A DNA stretch of 64,000 nt from Azomonas macrocytogenes (lineage in GTDB: Bacteria; Pseudomonadota; Gammaproteobacteria; Pseudomonadales; Pseudomonadaceae), in assembly GCF_014191985.1 (NCBI RefSeq), contig NZ_JACHXI010000022.1, positions 1 through 64,000 on the forward strand. Direction: 5' to 3'. Numbering within the stretch: the stretch's first letter is position 1; each line of letters opens with the position of its first letter. The notes under the pieces were generated by a model. That model worked only from the letters and a program-made list of their open reading frames with translations. It was not told the DNA's origin and made no database searches. This document shows, piece after piece, positions 27,315 to 36,214 of the stretch. The position numbers were made by a program, and so were the translations under genes.

Positions 27315-27433
27315 GGAGTGGACAGAATGGCAGGGATCGGTAGTCTAGCAGGCTGCCCAATGATTCGACATTGGCAAGCTGAACCTGACGGAAAGCATGC
27401 CAGTCGAAGTTGCTCATTCGTAAAGGAGGTTTC

Positions 27434-27832
27434 ATGAAACAGCTGCCGCTGCTGTTGCTGCTCTGTCTGATCTGGACTGGCGCACAGGCTCAATCATTGA
27501 TGGAGTACGAGGTAGAGCGGATGCTCGAGCAGGTCGCTCGCGAGAGTAACGTCGGAACCCCGCGCGCGATCAACTCCGACCTGCTTGATCAGGGGTATAC
27601 GGTTGATGGTACTACGCTGGTCAACTTTATCAGTGTCCAGCCGCGGCACGCAGCGATGATGCGGGACAATCCCAAGGATGTGCGCAAGCAGCTGACCAAA
27701 AGCGTCTGCCAGAACAACGGGTTCCGCAAACTCTTGGAAAACGGCGCCAAGCTGCGTTACGAATTCAGCGAGTACAAGAGCAACCGTCCGATCGCCACTG
27801 AGCATTTCGCTGCCAAGGATTGCAAGCTGTAA
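27434..27832 (+). CDS. Small secreted protein, PA3611-like
   Basis: A 132-residue exported protein. The signal peptide MKQLPLLLLLCLIWTGAQAQ is clear and a perfect AGGAGG precedes the ATG at 27434. The mature part begins SLMEYEVERMLEQVARES and has two cysteines (SVCQNNG and DCKL) that could form a disulfide. It resembles the Pseudomonas family called quorum-sensing-regulated virulence factor (P. aeruginosa PA3611) as I remember it. Function is unresolved. dinB follows 63 bp downstream on the same strand. Confidence 0.72.
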   Translation: MKQLPLLLLLCLIWTGAQAQSLMEYEVERMLEQVARESNVGTPRAINSDLLDQGYTVDGTTLVNFISVQPRHAAMMRDNPKDVRKQLTKSVCQNNGFRKLLENGAKLRYEFSEYKSNRPIATEHFAAKDCKL

Positions 27833-27895
27833 GTTACTGCAGTCGGGGCAGGGCCCTGGCTGCGCATCCTTCTCAACCGGTCGAAACGATGGCCC

Positions 27896-28954
27896 ATGAC
27901 GCGGCGAAAAATCATCCATGTGGATTGCGATTGCTTCTATGCCGCCATCGAAATGCGCGACGATCCGCAATTGGCCGGCCGACCGTTGGCGGTTGGTGGA
28001 GCGGCTGCGCGGCGTGGCGTGATCGCCACCTGCAACTATGAAGCCCGCGCTTATGGCGTGCGCTCGGCAATGGCTTCCGCACACGCTCAGCGTCTTTGTC
28101 CAGAGCTGTTGATCCTGAAACCGCGGATGGATACCTACCGTGAGGTTTCGCGGCAGATTCACCAGATATTCCAGTCCTATACCGAGCAGATCGAGCCGCT
28201 TTCCCTGGACGAGGCTTTTCTCGATGTAAGCGATTGCGCGCATTTCTCCGGCAGCGCTACGCGTATTGCCGAGGATATCCGTCGGCGGATCTGGCAGCAG
28301 CTGCGTATTACGGTGTCGGCTGGGGTGGCACCGAACAAGTTTCTCGCCAAGATCGCCAGCGACTGGAATAAACCGGATGGGTTGTTCGTGATCACACCTG
28401 ATCAGGTCGAGGATTTCGTGCGATTGCTATCGGTCGACCGTTTGCATGGCGTGGGTAAGGTTACCGCCGAGCGGCTGCAGCGGATGGGTATTCGTAACTG
28501 TGGTGACTTGCGCGAACATGCCAGAAACACTCTGGTTCAAGAGTTCGGTGCATTCGGTGAGCGCTTGTGGAGTCTATCCAGAGGCATTGACGAGCGCCCG
28601 GTAAACGTGGCGAACCGGCGCCAATCGGTCAGCGTAGAGCGAACTTTCGAGAAAGATCTGCCCGACTTGCCGTCATGCGTCGCGCAGTTGCCGTATTTGC
28701 TGGATGAATTGTCCGTGCGTCTGGCCCGGCTGGGGGCTGGTTATCGTCCGGGTAAACCATTCGTCAAACTCAAGTTTCATGATTTCAGCCAAACGACGTT
28801 GGAGCAGGCTGGTGCCAGGTTGGACAACAATGAATATGCCCAATTGTTGGGACAGGCCTTTGCGCGTGGTTGCAAGCCGGTACGGCTGGTCGGAATCGGT
28901 GTGCGGTTGATCGATACATACGGCGAGCAGCAACAGCTGCGTTTGTTTGAGTAG
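27896..28954 (+). CDS. dinB: DNA polymerase IV
   Basis: Error-prone Y-family translesion polymerase of 352 residues. Catalytic acidic residues are in IIHVDCDCFYAAIE and LSLDEAFLDVS; the steric-gate region is CFYAAIE. The little finger domain follows and the extreme C-terminus QLRLFE is a beta-clamp binding motif. Length matches E. coli Pol IV. I saw no LexA box immediately upstream. In other bacteria dinB is SOS-induced; this needs checking here. It converges with the META lipoprotein gene. Confidence 0.96.
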   Translation: MTRRKIIHVDCDCFYAAIEMRDDPQLAGRPLAVGGAAARRGVIATCNYEARAYGVRSAMASAHAQRLCPELLILKPRMDTYREVSRQIHQIFQSYTEQIEPLSLDEAFLDVSDCAHFSGSATRIAEDIRRRIWQQLRITVSAGVAPNKFLAKIASDWNKPDGLFVITPDQVEDFVRLLSVDRLHGVGKVTAERLQRMGIRNCGDLREHARNTLVQEFGAFGERLWSLSRGIDERPVNVANRRQSVSVERTFEKDLPDLPSCVAQLPYLLDELSVRLARLGAGYRPGKPFVKLKFHDFSQTTLEQAGARLDNNEYAQLLGQAFARGCKPVRLVGIGVRLIDTYGEQQQLRLFE

Positions 28955-29237
28955 CGTCGAGTCCGCCAGGCTACCGCGAGAGCAATAAAAGAGGGAGCTC
29001 CCTGGCCTGCCTGTACCAGGGGTCCCAAGAGAACCCAGTCTCCTTGAATAGCAGCACAAGCTATGCCAGGCATTCATAGATAAGGCTGCTGTTCGTCGCA
29101 GTGCTTGCCAAGGTCGATATCAGGCGAGGTTGGCGGGCAAGCGAAACGGCTGGCAGATTTCCTTGTGCTGGACTTTGTGTCAAGGATATGCCCTCGGCTA
29201 GAGCGATTTACCCTGGCGTGCCCTCTTTTGTGACGTT

Positions 29238-29639
29238 TCAGTCGTTCTGGCCGGGCCAGAAGCGTAGCGGCTTGCCCTGGACCGGCCATAGGCGTAGCTG
29301 GTCTATCGACGAAATATCCCAGTGCTCCACATGTGCCAGCAGATTCAGGAAATGCCGTTCCTGGCGATTGAGTTCCTCGGTGCATGCCTTGCGCGTGCTC
29401 CCGATATTGCTGAAACGTAACTGCTTTTGTTCCAGGCTGTAGGTTGCGAACCAGTGGTTGCACCCCGTATTGCCGTAGGCCCGGCCTTCGCTGAAGGTCA
29501 GGGAAACCTGGCGTTGCCCGATGATCGGGTCGGCGCCGATCCACTCGGCAATGTAGGTCACGTCTTCCTGCACACTTGGTGGCGATGCTGCACAGCCAGT
29601 GAGGCCGAGAATCAGGGTCGCCAGCCTGTAATGATTCAT
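29238..29639 (-). CDS. META-domain (HslJ-like) lipoprotein
   Basis: A 133-residue predicted lipoprotein. The signal peptide MNHYRLATLILGLTGC ends in the lipobox LTGC with Cys16. The META/HslJ domain pattern is visible: SEGRAYGNTGCNHWFATY and a later Cys (RKACTEEL). Such proteins are linked to heat shock and novobiocin resistance in E. coli, but their mechanism is unknown. AAGGAG precedes the ATG, which overlaps the stop of the upstream gene in ATGA, so translation is coupled. Confidence 0.8.
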   Translation of the reverse strand: MNHYRLATLILGLTGCAASPPSVQEDVTYIAEWIGADPIIGQRQVSLTFSEGRAYGNTGCNHWFATYSLEQKQLRFSNIGSTRKACTEELNRQERHFLNLLAHVEHWDISSIDQLRLWPVQGKPLRFWPGQND

Positions 29640-30073
29640 GGGCGCTCCTTCCGGCACGCTGGACAATGACAGTAGCCATCCTGCTGCTGCCAGCCGATTT
29701 CGGTGAGCCGCGCTGCGATGGCGGAGAGCTTCGCCGCTTTGCCCAACGCTGCGTCCAGGGCGACTTCCATATCGAGTCGCTTGCCACAGGCGGCACAGTC
29801 GAGCCGTTCTTCGACGATGCGCAACTCACGAAAGGCCGGACCGTTGGCCACTGCCAGCCATTGGCCTGGCGGGTTGAGCTGATAGCGGATCTTTTCCACG
29901 GTCAGCCGCAGAGACAGTTCGCGGCTGCCTTTAAGCGTGACCAGCAGGATATCGCCCTTGCGAATCGAGCCACCCGTGCCGGTCACCTGGTAACGTCCAG
30001 GGGTGATTGCGCGGCATTCGGTTAGATTATGAACGGGGTTGAGCAGGGCATAGCGAAAGTCATGTTCGGACAT
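29636..30073 (-). CDS. Unknown protein with two CxxC motifs
   Basis: I do not recognise a named family. The 145-residue product has a beta-rich stretch in residues 20-75 (ITPGRYQVTG, ILLVTLKGSRELSLRLTVEKIRY) that could be a small barrel, and Cys pairs CAACGK and CPACRK in the C-terminal half that could bind zinc. No signal peptide or membrane segment. It is translationally coupled to the downstream META lipoprotein by a 4-base overlap, so both genes share an mRNA, but one product is cytoplasmic and the other exported. Function cannot be stated. Confidence 0.7.
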   Translation of the reverse strand: MSEHDFRYALLNPVHNLTECRAITPGRYQVTGTGGSIRKGDILLVTLKGSRELSLRLTVEKIRYQLNPPGQWLAVANGPAFRELRIVEERLDCAACGKRLDMEVALDAALGKAAKLSAIAARLTEIGWQQQDGYCHCPACRKERP

Positions 30074-30226
30074 TGTGGCAAGGACGGCGGTAGGCTAGGT
30101 ACGTGGGATGTCGCATCGTAGCACGAGGCTTGCCCGGGAAAGTCGAGGACCGAGCATGCTCTTTCGCAAAGCGGTCATTGGCGAGCACATCAGGTACCAG
30201 CGAAGTAGTCTGGCTTGTGTGCTGGC

Positions 30227-31012
30227 TCAGTCGTCGAAGGTCCGTTTGAAAAATAGGGTCATATCCGCCCAGGAGCGTTCGTCGGCCCGCTTGTTGTAGG
30301 CGACATCCAGGCCTTTTTTGCTGTTTTCATCGGCGGCTGGATTGGTGAAGGCATGTTTGGCACCGGGGTGACTGACCAGTTGATAGTCGACACCAGCCTT
30401 GACCATTTCCGCGCTGATCGCGGCCACATCGTCTGCCGTGACCATGCTGTCCGCTGCGCCATGCTCGACCAGAACGCGCGCCTTGACAGCTCCGGGCGTG
30501 GCTGGATTGCGGGTAACCAGTGCACCGTGGAAACTCACCACGCCGGCCAGCGGTACCCCCTGGCGGGCCATCTCCAGTACCACGCGGCCGCCGAAGCAAT
30601 AGCCGGCGGCACCGATGCGTCTGGGGTCGGTCTGTGGTTGTCGCTGCAGTAATTCCATGCCCGCCATGAAGCGGGATCGTGTTGTTTCGGCGTTCTGCAA
30701 GGCGGCCTGCATGAATGCCTTGGCATCCTGGGGATGCTCGGCGACCTTGCCCTCGCCGTACATGTCGATGGCAAGAGTGCTGTAGCCCAGTTTGGCCATT
30801 TCCCGGGCGCGTTCCCGGGCGTGATCGTTGAGACCCCAGAATTCATGGACCACGATAATACCGGGACGCGGGCCCTGAATTGTATCGTCGTAGGCGTGGT
30901 AACCGACCATGGTGGTGCCATCCTCCGCCGTATAAGGGATCTCGCGGGTCTGGATATCGGCTGCAGCGAGCGTGCTGCAGGTCAGCAGCAGGCCGGACAG
31001 AGCTTGGCGCAT
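30227..31012 (-). CDS. Periplasmic dienelactone hydrolase family protein
   Basis: A 261-residue alpha/beta hydrolase. From the ATG at 31012 a signal peptide (MRQALSGLLLTCSTLAAAD) is evident, with AAGGAA before it. The nucleophile is Cys in AAGYCFGGRVVLEMA, as in dienelactone hydrolases, with the acid in EHGAADSMV and the His in HPGAKHAFTNP. The family cleaves dienelactone in chloroaromatic pathways, but exported members without such a pathway nearby have unknown substrates. No aromatic-degradation gene is in the window. Divergent from the MFS gene. Confidence 0.88.
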   Translation of the reverse strand: MRQALSGLLLTCSTLAAADIQTREIPYTAEDGTTMVGYHAYDDTIQGPRPGIIVVHEFWGLNDHARERAREMAKLGYSTLAIDMYGEGKVAEHPQDAKAFMQAALQNAETTRSRFMAGMELLQRQPQTDPRRIGAAGYCFGGRVVLEMARQGVPLAGVVSFHGALVTRNPATPGAVKARVLVEHGAADSMVTADDVAAISAEMVKAGVDYQLVSHPGAKHAFTNPAADENSKKGLDVAYNKRADERSWADMTLFFKRTFDD

Positions 31013-31174
31013 CGACTGTTCCTTGGGTGAACGGTATGAATGGAAAACCATAGACGCAATCCTCCTGGGCCGCGAGTCGCTGATAGCTATGGATTGTTGT
31101 ACACAGGCAACTCGATCAGCGGTCGTGATAGGCTCAATCCCTCTATATATGCACCAGTGAGTACGGTTTTATAG

Positions 31175-32359
31175 ATGTCCAGCCAAGCGACTTCTTCGTA
31201 TTTCGTACGGGGTACTGCAGCTTATCGCAAGGCGACGCTGGCGCTGTTTTGTGCAGGTTTCGCCACCTTTGCACTGTTGTACTGTGTGCAACCGCTGTTG
31301 CCGCTCCTAGCTACGCACTTCGCAATCTCTGCCGCGAGCAGCAGCCTGGTATTGTCGCTGACTACGCTGAGCCTGGCTGGAGCCCTGCTGGTTTCCGGCG
31401 CGCTGGCGGAAAGTTGGGGACGTAAATCGGTCATGGGAATTGCGCTGGGGCTGGCCTGCCTGTTGGGCGGTGCCTGTGTTTGGGTAGATTCCTGGCACGC
31501 TTTACTGGTTTTGCGTGCGCTGCTCGGCTTGGCCCTGAGCGGCCTGCCGGCCGTAGCAATGGCTTATGTAGGCGAGGAGTTCCATCCCGATTCACTGCCG
31601 GCGGCAATGGGGCTGTATATCGGCGGTACTGCGCTGGGTGGCCTGCTTGGCCGGATGCTGGCAGGGTTGTTAAGCGATCTCGGTGGTTGGCAAGTGGCGT
31701 TGGGAGGCATTGCTGCGCTTGGTTTTCTATCTCTGGGCCTGTTTCTCTGGATGCTGCCACCGTCCCGGCATTTCACCGCCCAGCCGCTTTCTCTGGTAGG
31801 TCTGCTGGCCAACTTCCGCCTGCATTTGGCCAATCCGATTTTGCGTATGCTGTTTTTGCAGGGCTTTTTGCTGATGGGCGGCTTTGTAGCCCTGTTCAAC
31901 TATATCGGCTTTCGTCTGGCGGCAGCGCCTTTCAATCTTTCTTCCACGGTGATCGGCCTGTTGTTTGTCGCTTATCTGGCCGGGATTTTCAGCGCAGGTT
32001 GGGCTGGGCATCTGGTGCCTGTCCATGGTCCGCGCAAGGTACTGCAAGGCGGTATCGGTTTGATGATGACTGGCGTCGTACTGTGTGCCACTCCCTGGCT
32101 GATCTGCATCTTCCTGGGACTGATTTCGCTCGCGCTGGGTTTCTTCTGTGCCCACTCCGTAGCCAGCGGCCAGATTGGTGTCAATGCCAGGAGCGCCAAG
32201 GCGCAGGCAGCGGCACTGTATCTCTGCGCCTACTATTTGGGATCGAGTGTCGTGGGGTATGTGGCGGGTTATGTCTGGGAGCATGCCGGCTGGTTGCCGT
32301 TGCTGGCGGTACTGGCCGGGTTGTTCATGATTGCAGGCTGGCAGGCTCGGCGTCTGTAG
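31175..32359 (+). CDS. MFS transporter (YnfM-like exporter)
   Basis: A 394-residue membrane protein with about 12 hydrophobic helices. The MFS loop 2-3 motif is LAESWGRKSVMG and the family helix 4 pattern RALLGLALSGLPAVAMAYVGEE is typical of YnfM-type sugar/arabinose-like exporters. Substrate is unknown. The ribosome-binding site before the ATG at 31175 is weak. It converges with sprT, with only 7 bp between the stops. Confidence 0.88.
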   Translation: MSSQATSSYFVRGTAAYRKATLALFCAGFATFALLYCVQPLLPLLATHFAISAASSSLVLSLTTLSLAGALLVSGALAESWGRKSVMGIALGLACLLGGACVWVDSWHALLVLRALLGLALSGLPAVAMAYVGEEFHPDSLPAAMGLYIGGTALGGLLGRMLAGLLSDLGGWQVALGGIAALGFLSLGLFLWMLPPSRHFTAQPLSLVGLLANFRLHLANPILRMLFLQGFLLMGGFVALFNYIGFRLAAAPFNLSSTVIGLLFVAYLAGIFSAGWAGHLVPVHGPRKVLQGGIGLMMTGVVLCATPWLICIFLGLISLALGFFCAHSVASGQIGVNARSAKAQAAALYLCAYYLGSSVVGYVAGYVWEHAGWLPLLAVLAGLFMIAGWQARRL

Positions 32360-32366
32360 TTACCTG

Positions 32367-32861
32367 CTATTCGAAGCGTTGCTGGCCGTTATGCACGAGC
32401 GGAGCATTGCACTGTTTGCACCGATAACGATGCCCTTTGGCAACCAGTGCATGTCGCCGTGCGCTAAAGGCGAAATCCCGGTCCGGGCATTCACAGCGAT
32501 AGATATAGCGTCGGCTCTTGCGTCGCGCGACCTGGTACTGATGGCAGCGAGCTGGCGTCAGATCGAATACGCCACGCATGATCTGCTGCCACTCTTTGCC
32601 GTGGGGTCTGATCCTCGGACCGAACAACTGGTGTGCCACCAGATGCGCCACTTCATGGGCGACGGTCTGGTGCAGGAAGTGTTCTTTGTTTTCCAGATAG
32701 AGCTGCGTATTGAAGCGCAGGCGATTTTCGTCGAGATACGCCACACCGGCTTTCTGGCCGCGCAGCTTAAGACTTACCACGGGGCGCAAAAAGCGCTTGC
32801 CGAAGAAGGCTTCAGCCTGTCGATAGCACGTCTCGACACGAGCCAGTAGTTGTTCGGGCAT
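32367..32861 (-). CDS. sprT: SprT family zinc metalloprotease-like protein
   Basis: A 164-residue SprT domain protein. The HExxH motif is in QTVAHEVAHLVAHQLFG with the usual HG downstream (RPHGKEW). A C-terminal zinc ribbon has YRCECPDRDF and YRCKQCNAPL. Eukaryotic Spartan homologues degrade DNA-protein crosslinks; the bacterial role is uncertain. I start it at the ATG at 32861 (MPEQLLARVETCY), as in other Pseudomonas; an ATG at 32876 is a close alternative. Divergent from ttcA. Confidence 0.92.
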   Translation of the reverse strand: MPEQLLARVETCYRQAEAFFGKRFLRPVVSLKLRGQKAGVAYLDENRLRFNTQLYLENKEHFLHQTVAHEVAHLVAHQLFGPRIRPHGKEWQQIMRGVFDLTPARCHQYQVARRKSRRYIYRCECPDRDFAFSARRHALVAKGHRYRCKQCNAPLVHNGQQRFE

Positions 32862-33012
32862 CGGCAGGGTCTCCATATGTCCAGGAATTATGCCCGAAAG
32901 AAAAATGCGGATCGGGACGGTATGCCGATCCTGCCATTCGCTGCATCGACTGGGGAGAAAAGCGCTTTGCGCGTAGAATATAGGCTTTGTATTTTTCGGA
33001 TCCGCATTCGCC

Positions 33013-33837
33013 ATGGGTACCCTTTCGGTCAACCAGAACAAGCTGCAGAAGCGCCTGCGCCGTCTCGCCGGTGAAGCTGTCACCGATTTCAACATGATCG
33101 AGGAAGGCGACAAAGTCATGGTCTGCCTGTCCGGCGGCAAGGACAGCTACACCATGCTCGATGTCCTGCTCTATTTGCAGAAGGTCGCGCCCATCCGGTT
33201 CGAGATTGTCGCCGTGAACATGGACCAGAAGCAGCCGGGGTTTCCCGAACATGTGTTGCCGGAATACCTGCAATCCATCGGCGTCGAGTATCACATCATC
33301 GAGAAGGATACCTACTCGGTCGTGAAAGAGAAGATTCCCGAAGGCAAGACCACCTGCTCGCTGTGCTCGCGTCTGCGCCGTGGCACGCTGTACACCTTCG
33401 CCGATCAGATCGGCGCGACTCGGCTGGCGCTTGGGCATCATCGTGACGACATTCTGGAAACCTTTTTCCTCAACCTGTTTTATGGCGGTACGCTCAAAGC
33501 CATGCCGCCCAAGCTGTTGTCCGACGATGGCCGCAACGTGGTGATCCGCCCGTTGGCCTATTGTAGCGAGACCGATATCGAGGCCTACGCCAGGATCAAG
33601 CAATTCCCCATCATTCCCTGCAATCTCTGTGGCTCGCAGGAAAACCTGCAGCGCCAGGTAGTCAAGGAAATGCTACGGGACTGGGAGCGCAAGACGCCGG
33701 GGCGGACCGAAGTCATGTTCCGTGCCCTACAGAACGTGGTGCCCTCGCAACTGGCCGATCGCGAGCTGTTCGATTTCAGCAGCCTGCGGATCGACGAAGA
33801 GGCACCCCCGCGTTTCGTCGAGGTAATGAATCTCTGA
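33013..33837 (+). CDS. ttcA: tRNA 2-thiocytidine biosynthesis protein
   Basis: ATP- and Fe-S-dependent enzyme that thiolates C32 in tRNAs. The 274-residue protein has the PP-loop SGGKDS at residues 40-45 and the cluster/catalytic Cys pairs Cys115-x2-Cys118 and Cys203-x2-Cys206, with the GHHRDD motif between them. Length and motifs are complete. Start at the ATG at 33013 ([17 protein letters not shown]). The glycosylase-sirtuin pair follows 50 bp downstream on the same strand. Confidence 0.97.
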   Translation: MGTLSVNQNKLQKRLRRLAGEAVTDFNMIEEGDKVMVCLSGGKDSYTMLDVLLYLQKVAPIRFEIVAVNMDQKQPGFPEHVLPEYLQSIGVEYHIIEKDTYSVVKEKIPEGKTTCSLCSRLRRGTLYTFADQIGATRLALGHHRDDILETFFLNLFYGGTLKAMPPKLLSDDGRNVVIRPLAYCSETDIEAYARIKQFPIIPCNLCGSQENLQRQVVKEMLRDWERKTPGRTEVMFRALQNVVPSQLADRELFDFSSLRIDEEAPPRFVEVMNL

Positions 33838-33886
33838 CCGCTTGCCGGACTCTTTCTGAAAACCAATACGGATTTCGTCAGGATCG

Positions 33887-34558
33887 ATGCACGATTATCG
33901 CTGGTTATACGAATATTGCCTGAATCGCTTTGGCTCCACGGCTGCGCTGGAAGCGCAGTTACCCATGCCGAAGTCGGCAGAAGAGCTACGGATTCTGCCG
34001 GATGATCGCTATCTCTCACAGATGGCATTACGCGTCTTCCGGGCTGGCCTGAAGCACAGTCTGGTGGATGCGAAATGGCCGGCTTTCGAAGAGGCATTTT
34101 TCGGCTTTGTTCCGGAAAAGGTCGTGTTGATGGGCGGCGAGCATCTTGAGCGCCTGATGCAGAACAAGCAGCTGATTCGTCATCTAGGCAAGCTCAAGAG
34201 CGTTCCGCTGAATGCACAGATGCTGCTCGATATCGCGAAAGAAAAGGGTAGCTTCGGTGCTCTGATCGCCGACTGGCCAGTGACCGATATCGTCGGGCTG
34301 TGGAAATACCTGGCCAAGCGCGGCAGCCAGCTTGGCGGAGCATCGGCGCCGCGTTTTCTACGCATGGTCGGCAAGGACACCTTCGTATTTACCGAAGATG
34401 TGATCGCGGCTTTGAAGGCCCAGGGTATCGTTGACAAAGCGCCCACCAGCCAGCGCGATCTGGCCACTGTTCAGGATGCCTTCAATGCCCTGCATGCCGA
34501 AAGCGGCAGACCGCTCTGCCAGCTTTCCGTCATGCTGGCGCACACCGCCAACCATTGA
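33887..34558 (+). CDS. DNA-3-methyladenine glycosylase I-like protein
   Basis: A 223-residue helical protein whose overall pattern fits the Adenine_glyco (TAG) family that Pseudomonas encodes next to ttcA. Visible elements are FVPEKVVLMGGEHLERLMQNKQLIRHLGKL in pieces, corresponding to the TAG helix that follows the hairpin motif, and the core GSFGALIADWP. The N-terminal Cys/His zinc-snap residues of classical TAG are not seen, so this is a divergent paralogue and base specificity is unproven. A sirtuin gene begins 11 bp after its stop. Confidence 0.75.
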   Translation: MHDYRWLYEYCLNRFGSTAALEAQLPMPKSAEELRILPDDRYLSQMALRVFRAGLKHSLVDAKWPAFEEAFFGFVPEKVVLMGGEHLERLMQNKQLIRHLGKLKSVPLNAQMLLDIAKEKGSFGALIADWPVTDIVGLWKYLAKRGSQLGGASAPRFLRMVGKDTFVFTEDVIAALKAQGIVDKAPTSQRDLATVQDAFNALHAESGRPLCQLSVMLAHTANH

Positions 34559-34569
34559 AGAGGTAGTGC

Positions 34570-35394
34570 GTGAGCACCTTGGATATTCCCATGCCGCAAG
34601 CCATCGATACCGTTGCCGAGGCCCTGCGAAAAGCCGGGCGTATCCTCATTATCAGCGGGGCGGGCTTATCCGCCGATTCCGGCCTGCCAACCTATCGCGG
34701 CTTGGGCGGGCTTTATAATGGCCATACTACCGAAGGATTGCCGATCGAAACGGCACTCTCCGGTAATATGCTGCGTCGTGATCCTGCTCTCTGCTGGAAA
34801 TACCTTGCCGAGCTCGGCAAGGCTTGCCAGGGAGCCTTGCCCAACCTGGCCCATCGCATTATTGCGGCATTGCAGGTGCAGTATCCGGGCTGCTGGATAC
34901 TGACCCAAAATATCGATGGTTATCACCTGCAGGCGGGTAGCCCACCTGAGCGATTGATCGAGATCCACGGCCAGTTGCGGCCACTATTTTGTCCATCCTG
35001 CGGATTTACAAGCGACGAGCTGGATACTTGCCTGCATGGCCCGTTACCACCTCGTTGCGAGGATTGCGGCGGCGTGCTTCGGCCATCAGTAGTCTTGTTC
35101 GGTGAAATGTTGCCTGCGCGAGCGCTACAGACGTTGCAGGAGCGGGTCGATATGGGCTTCGATCTGGTCATGAGTGTAGGGACAACGGCCAGTTTCCCCT
35201 ATGTCGTTGAACCACTTTTGCAGGTGCGTGACGCCGGTGGCTTCAGCGTGGAAATCAACCCGGAACGTACCGCAATCAGCGACATGGTGGACGTCCATCT
35301 GGCAATGGGTGCTGTGGCGGCTTTCCAGTCGCTGGCTGCGACCATTGGGCTTGTCTCTGAAATTTCTGCCGATTGGTTCATGCCAGCAGGCTAG
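34570..35394 (+). CDS. SIR2 family NAD-dependent protein deacylase
   Basis: A sirtuin of 274 residues. The NAD-binding GAGLSADSGLPTYRG is at residues 30-44, TQNIDGYH at 112-119, the catalytic His133 follows in EIHGQL, and four zinc-ligand cysteines are Cys141, Cys144, Cys163 and Cys166. It removes acyl groups from lysine using NAD. The start is GTG at 34570; an ATG at 34591 is an alternative. It is 11 bp from the glycosylase-like gene and probably co-transcribed. It lacks the Ala-Arg-Tyr desuccinylase signature in an obvious place, so acyl preference is open. Confidence 0.9.
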   Translation: MSTLDIPMPQAIDTVAEALRKAGRILIISGAGLSADSGLPTYRGLGGLYNGHTTEGLPIETALSGNMLRRDPALCWKYLAELGKACQGALPNLAHRIIAALQVQYPGCWILTQNIDGYHLQAGSPPERLIEIHGQLRPLFCPSCGFTSDELDTCLHGPLPPRCEDCGGVLRPSVVLFGEMLPARALQTLQERVDMGFDLVMSVGTTASFPYVVEPLLQVRDAGGFSVEINPERTAISDMVDVHLAMGAVAAFQSLAATIGLVSEISADWFMPAG

Positions 35395-35530
35395 AAGAGA
35401 ATTAGTCGCATTGAAAATGACCTGGATCAAGGAGCCATATACTCTCTGAGCCAGCAGCGTTGAAAGTCGAATTCGTGGGGAGCATATTCGGCCCCCACTT
35501 CTTTATGAACTTTCGAACACGGTTGTGCCG

Positions 35531-36121
35531 ATGCTTAGACGCTTAGCGCCCCTCACGACTTGTGCCGCTGCCATTCTGCTGACTGCCTGTGCAGGCCAGG
35601 TTCCCGAACAGCAAGCCAGCAACTCCAGCAAGGATCTTGCCCGCCACTTGTATGAGCAGCATGCGATGCAGGAAGAGGAGCAAGAGCCGGCAGAGGAGAC
35701 CGCCCAGGTACAGGCCGAAACTATCCTCGAACGTGGCTTGAAGCTGCTTGGTACCCCCTACCGCTTCGGTGGTGTCTCGCTGAAAACCGGCTTCGATTGC
35801 AGCGGCTTTATCGGCTTCCTGTTCCGCGAGGAAGCGGGTATTCAACTGCCGCGTTCCACCCGCGAGATGATCGCGCTCGATGTGCCACAGGTTTCGCGTG
35901 ACAAACTGCAAGCTGGCGACATTCTGTTCTTCAATAAGCGTGGCCGCGGGCGAGTTTCCCATGTGGGCATCTATATCGGCGATGATCGCTTCCTTCATTC
36001 GGCCAGCAGGCGCAGCGGCGGCGTGCGGGTCGACAGCCTGGGTAATACCTACTGGCGTGCCAGCTACATGCAAGCCAAGCGGGTTCTGACTGATACTACC
36101 AGTGCATCTGGTGGTGCCTGA
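35531..36121 (+). CDS. NlpC/P60 family lipoprotein (first of a tandem pair)
   Basis: A 196-residue predicted peptidoglycan endopeptidase lipoprotein. Signal MLRRLAPLTTCAAAILLTAC has a lipobox LTAC (Cys20). An acidic linker (EEEQEPAEE) leads to the NlpC/P60 domain: GTPYRFGG, the catalytic Cys in GFDCSGFIGF, and the catalytic His in GRVSHVGIYIG. A GTG two codons upstream (35525) is another start; no good ribosome-binding site is seen. It is followed 93 bp later by a paralogue. Expected to cut stem-peptide bonds in the periplasm. Confidence 0.88.
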   Translation: MLRRLAPLTTCAAAILLTACAGQVPEQQASNSSKDLARHLYEQHAMQEEEQEPAEETAQVQAETILERGLKLLGTPYRFGGVSLKTGFDCSGFIGFLFREEAGIQLPRSTREMIALDVPQVSRDKLQAGDILFFNKRGRGRVSHVGIYIGDDRFLHSASRRSGGVRVDSLGNTYWRASYMQAKRVLTDTTSASGGA

Positions 36122-36214
36122 CCCGAGGCTGGCGTTGGTAGAGGGCCTGCCAGCGCTTGTACAGTTTCACCGCAGGCGGCAAAGTTAGGCGAAACTCAAC
36201 AGGACTTATCGCGC

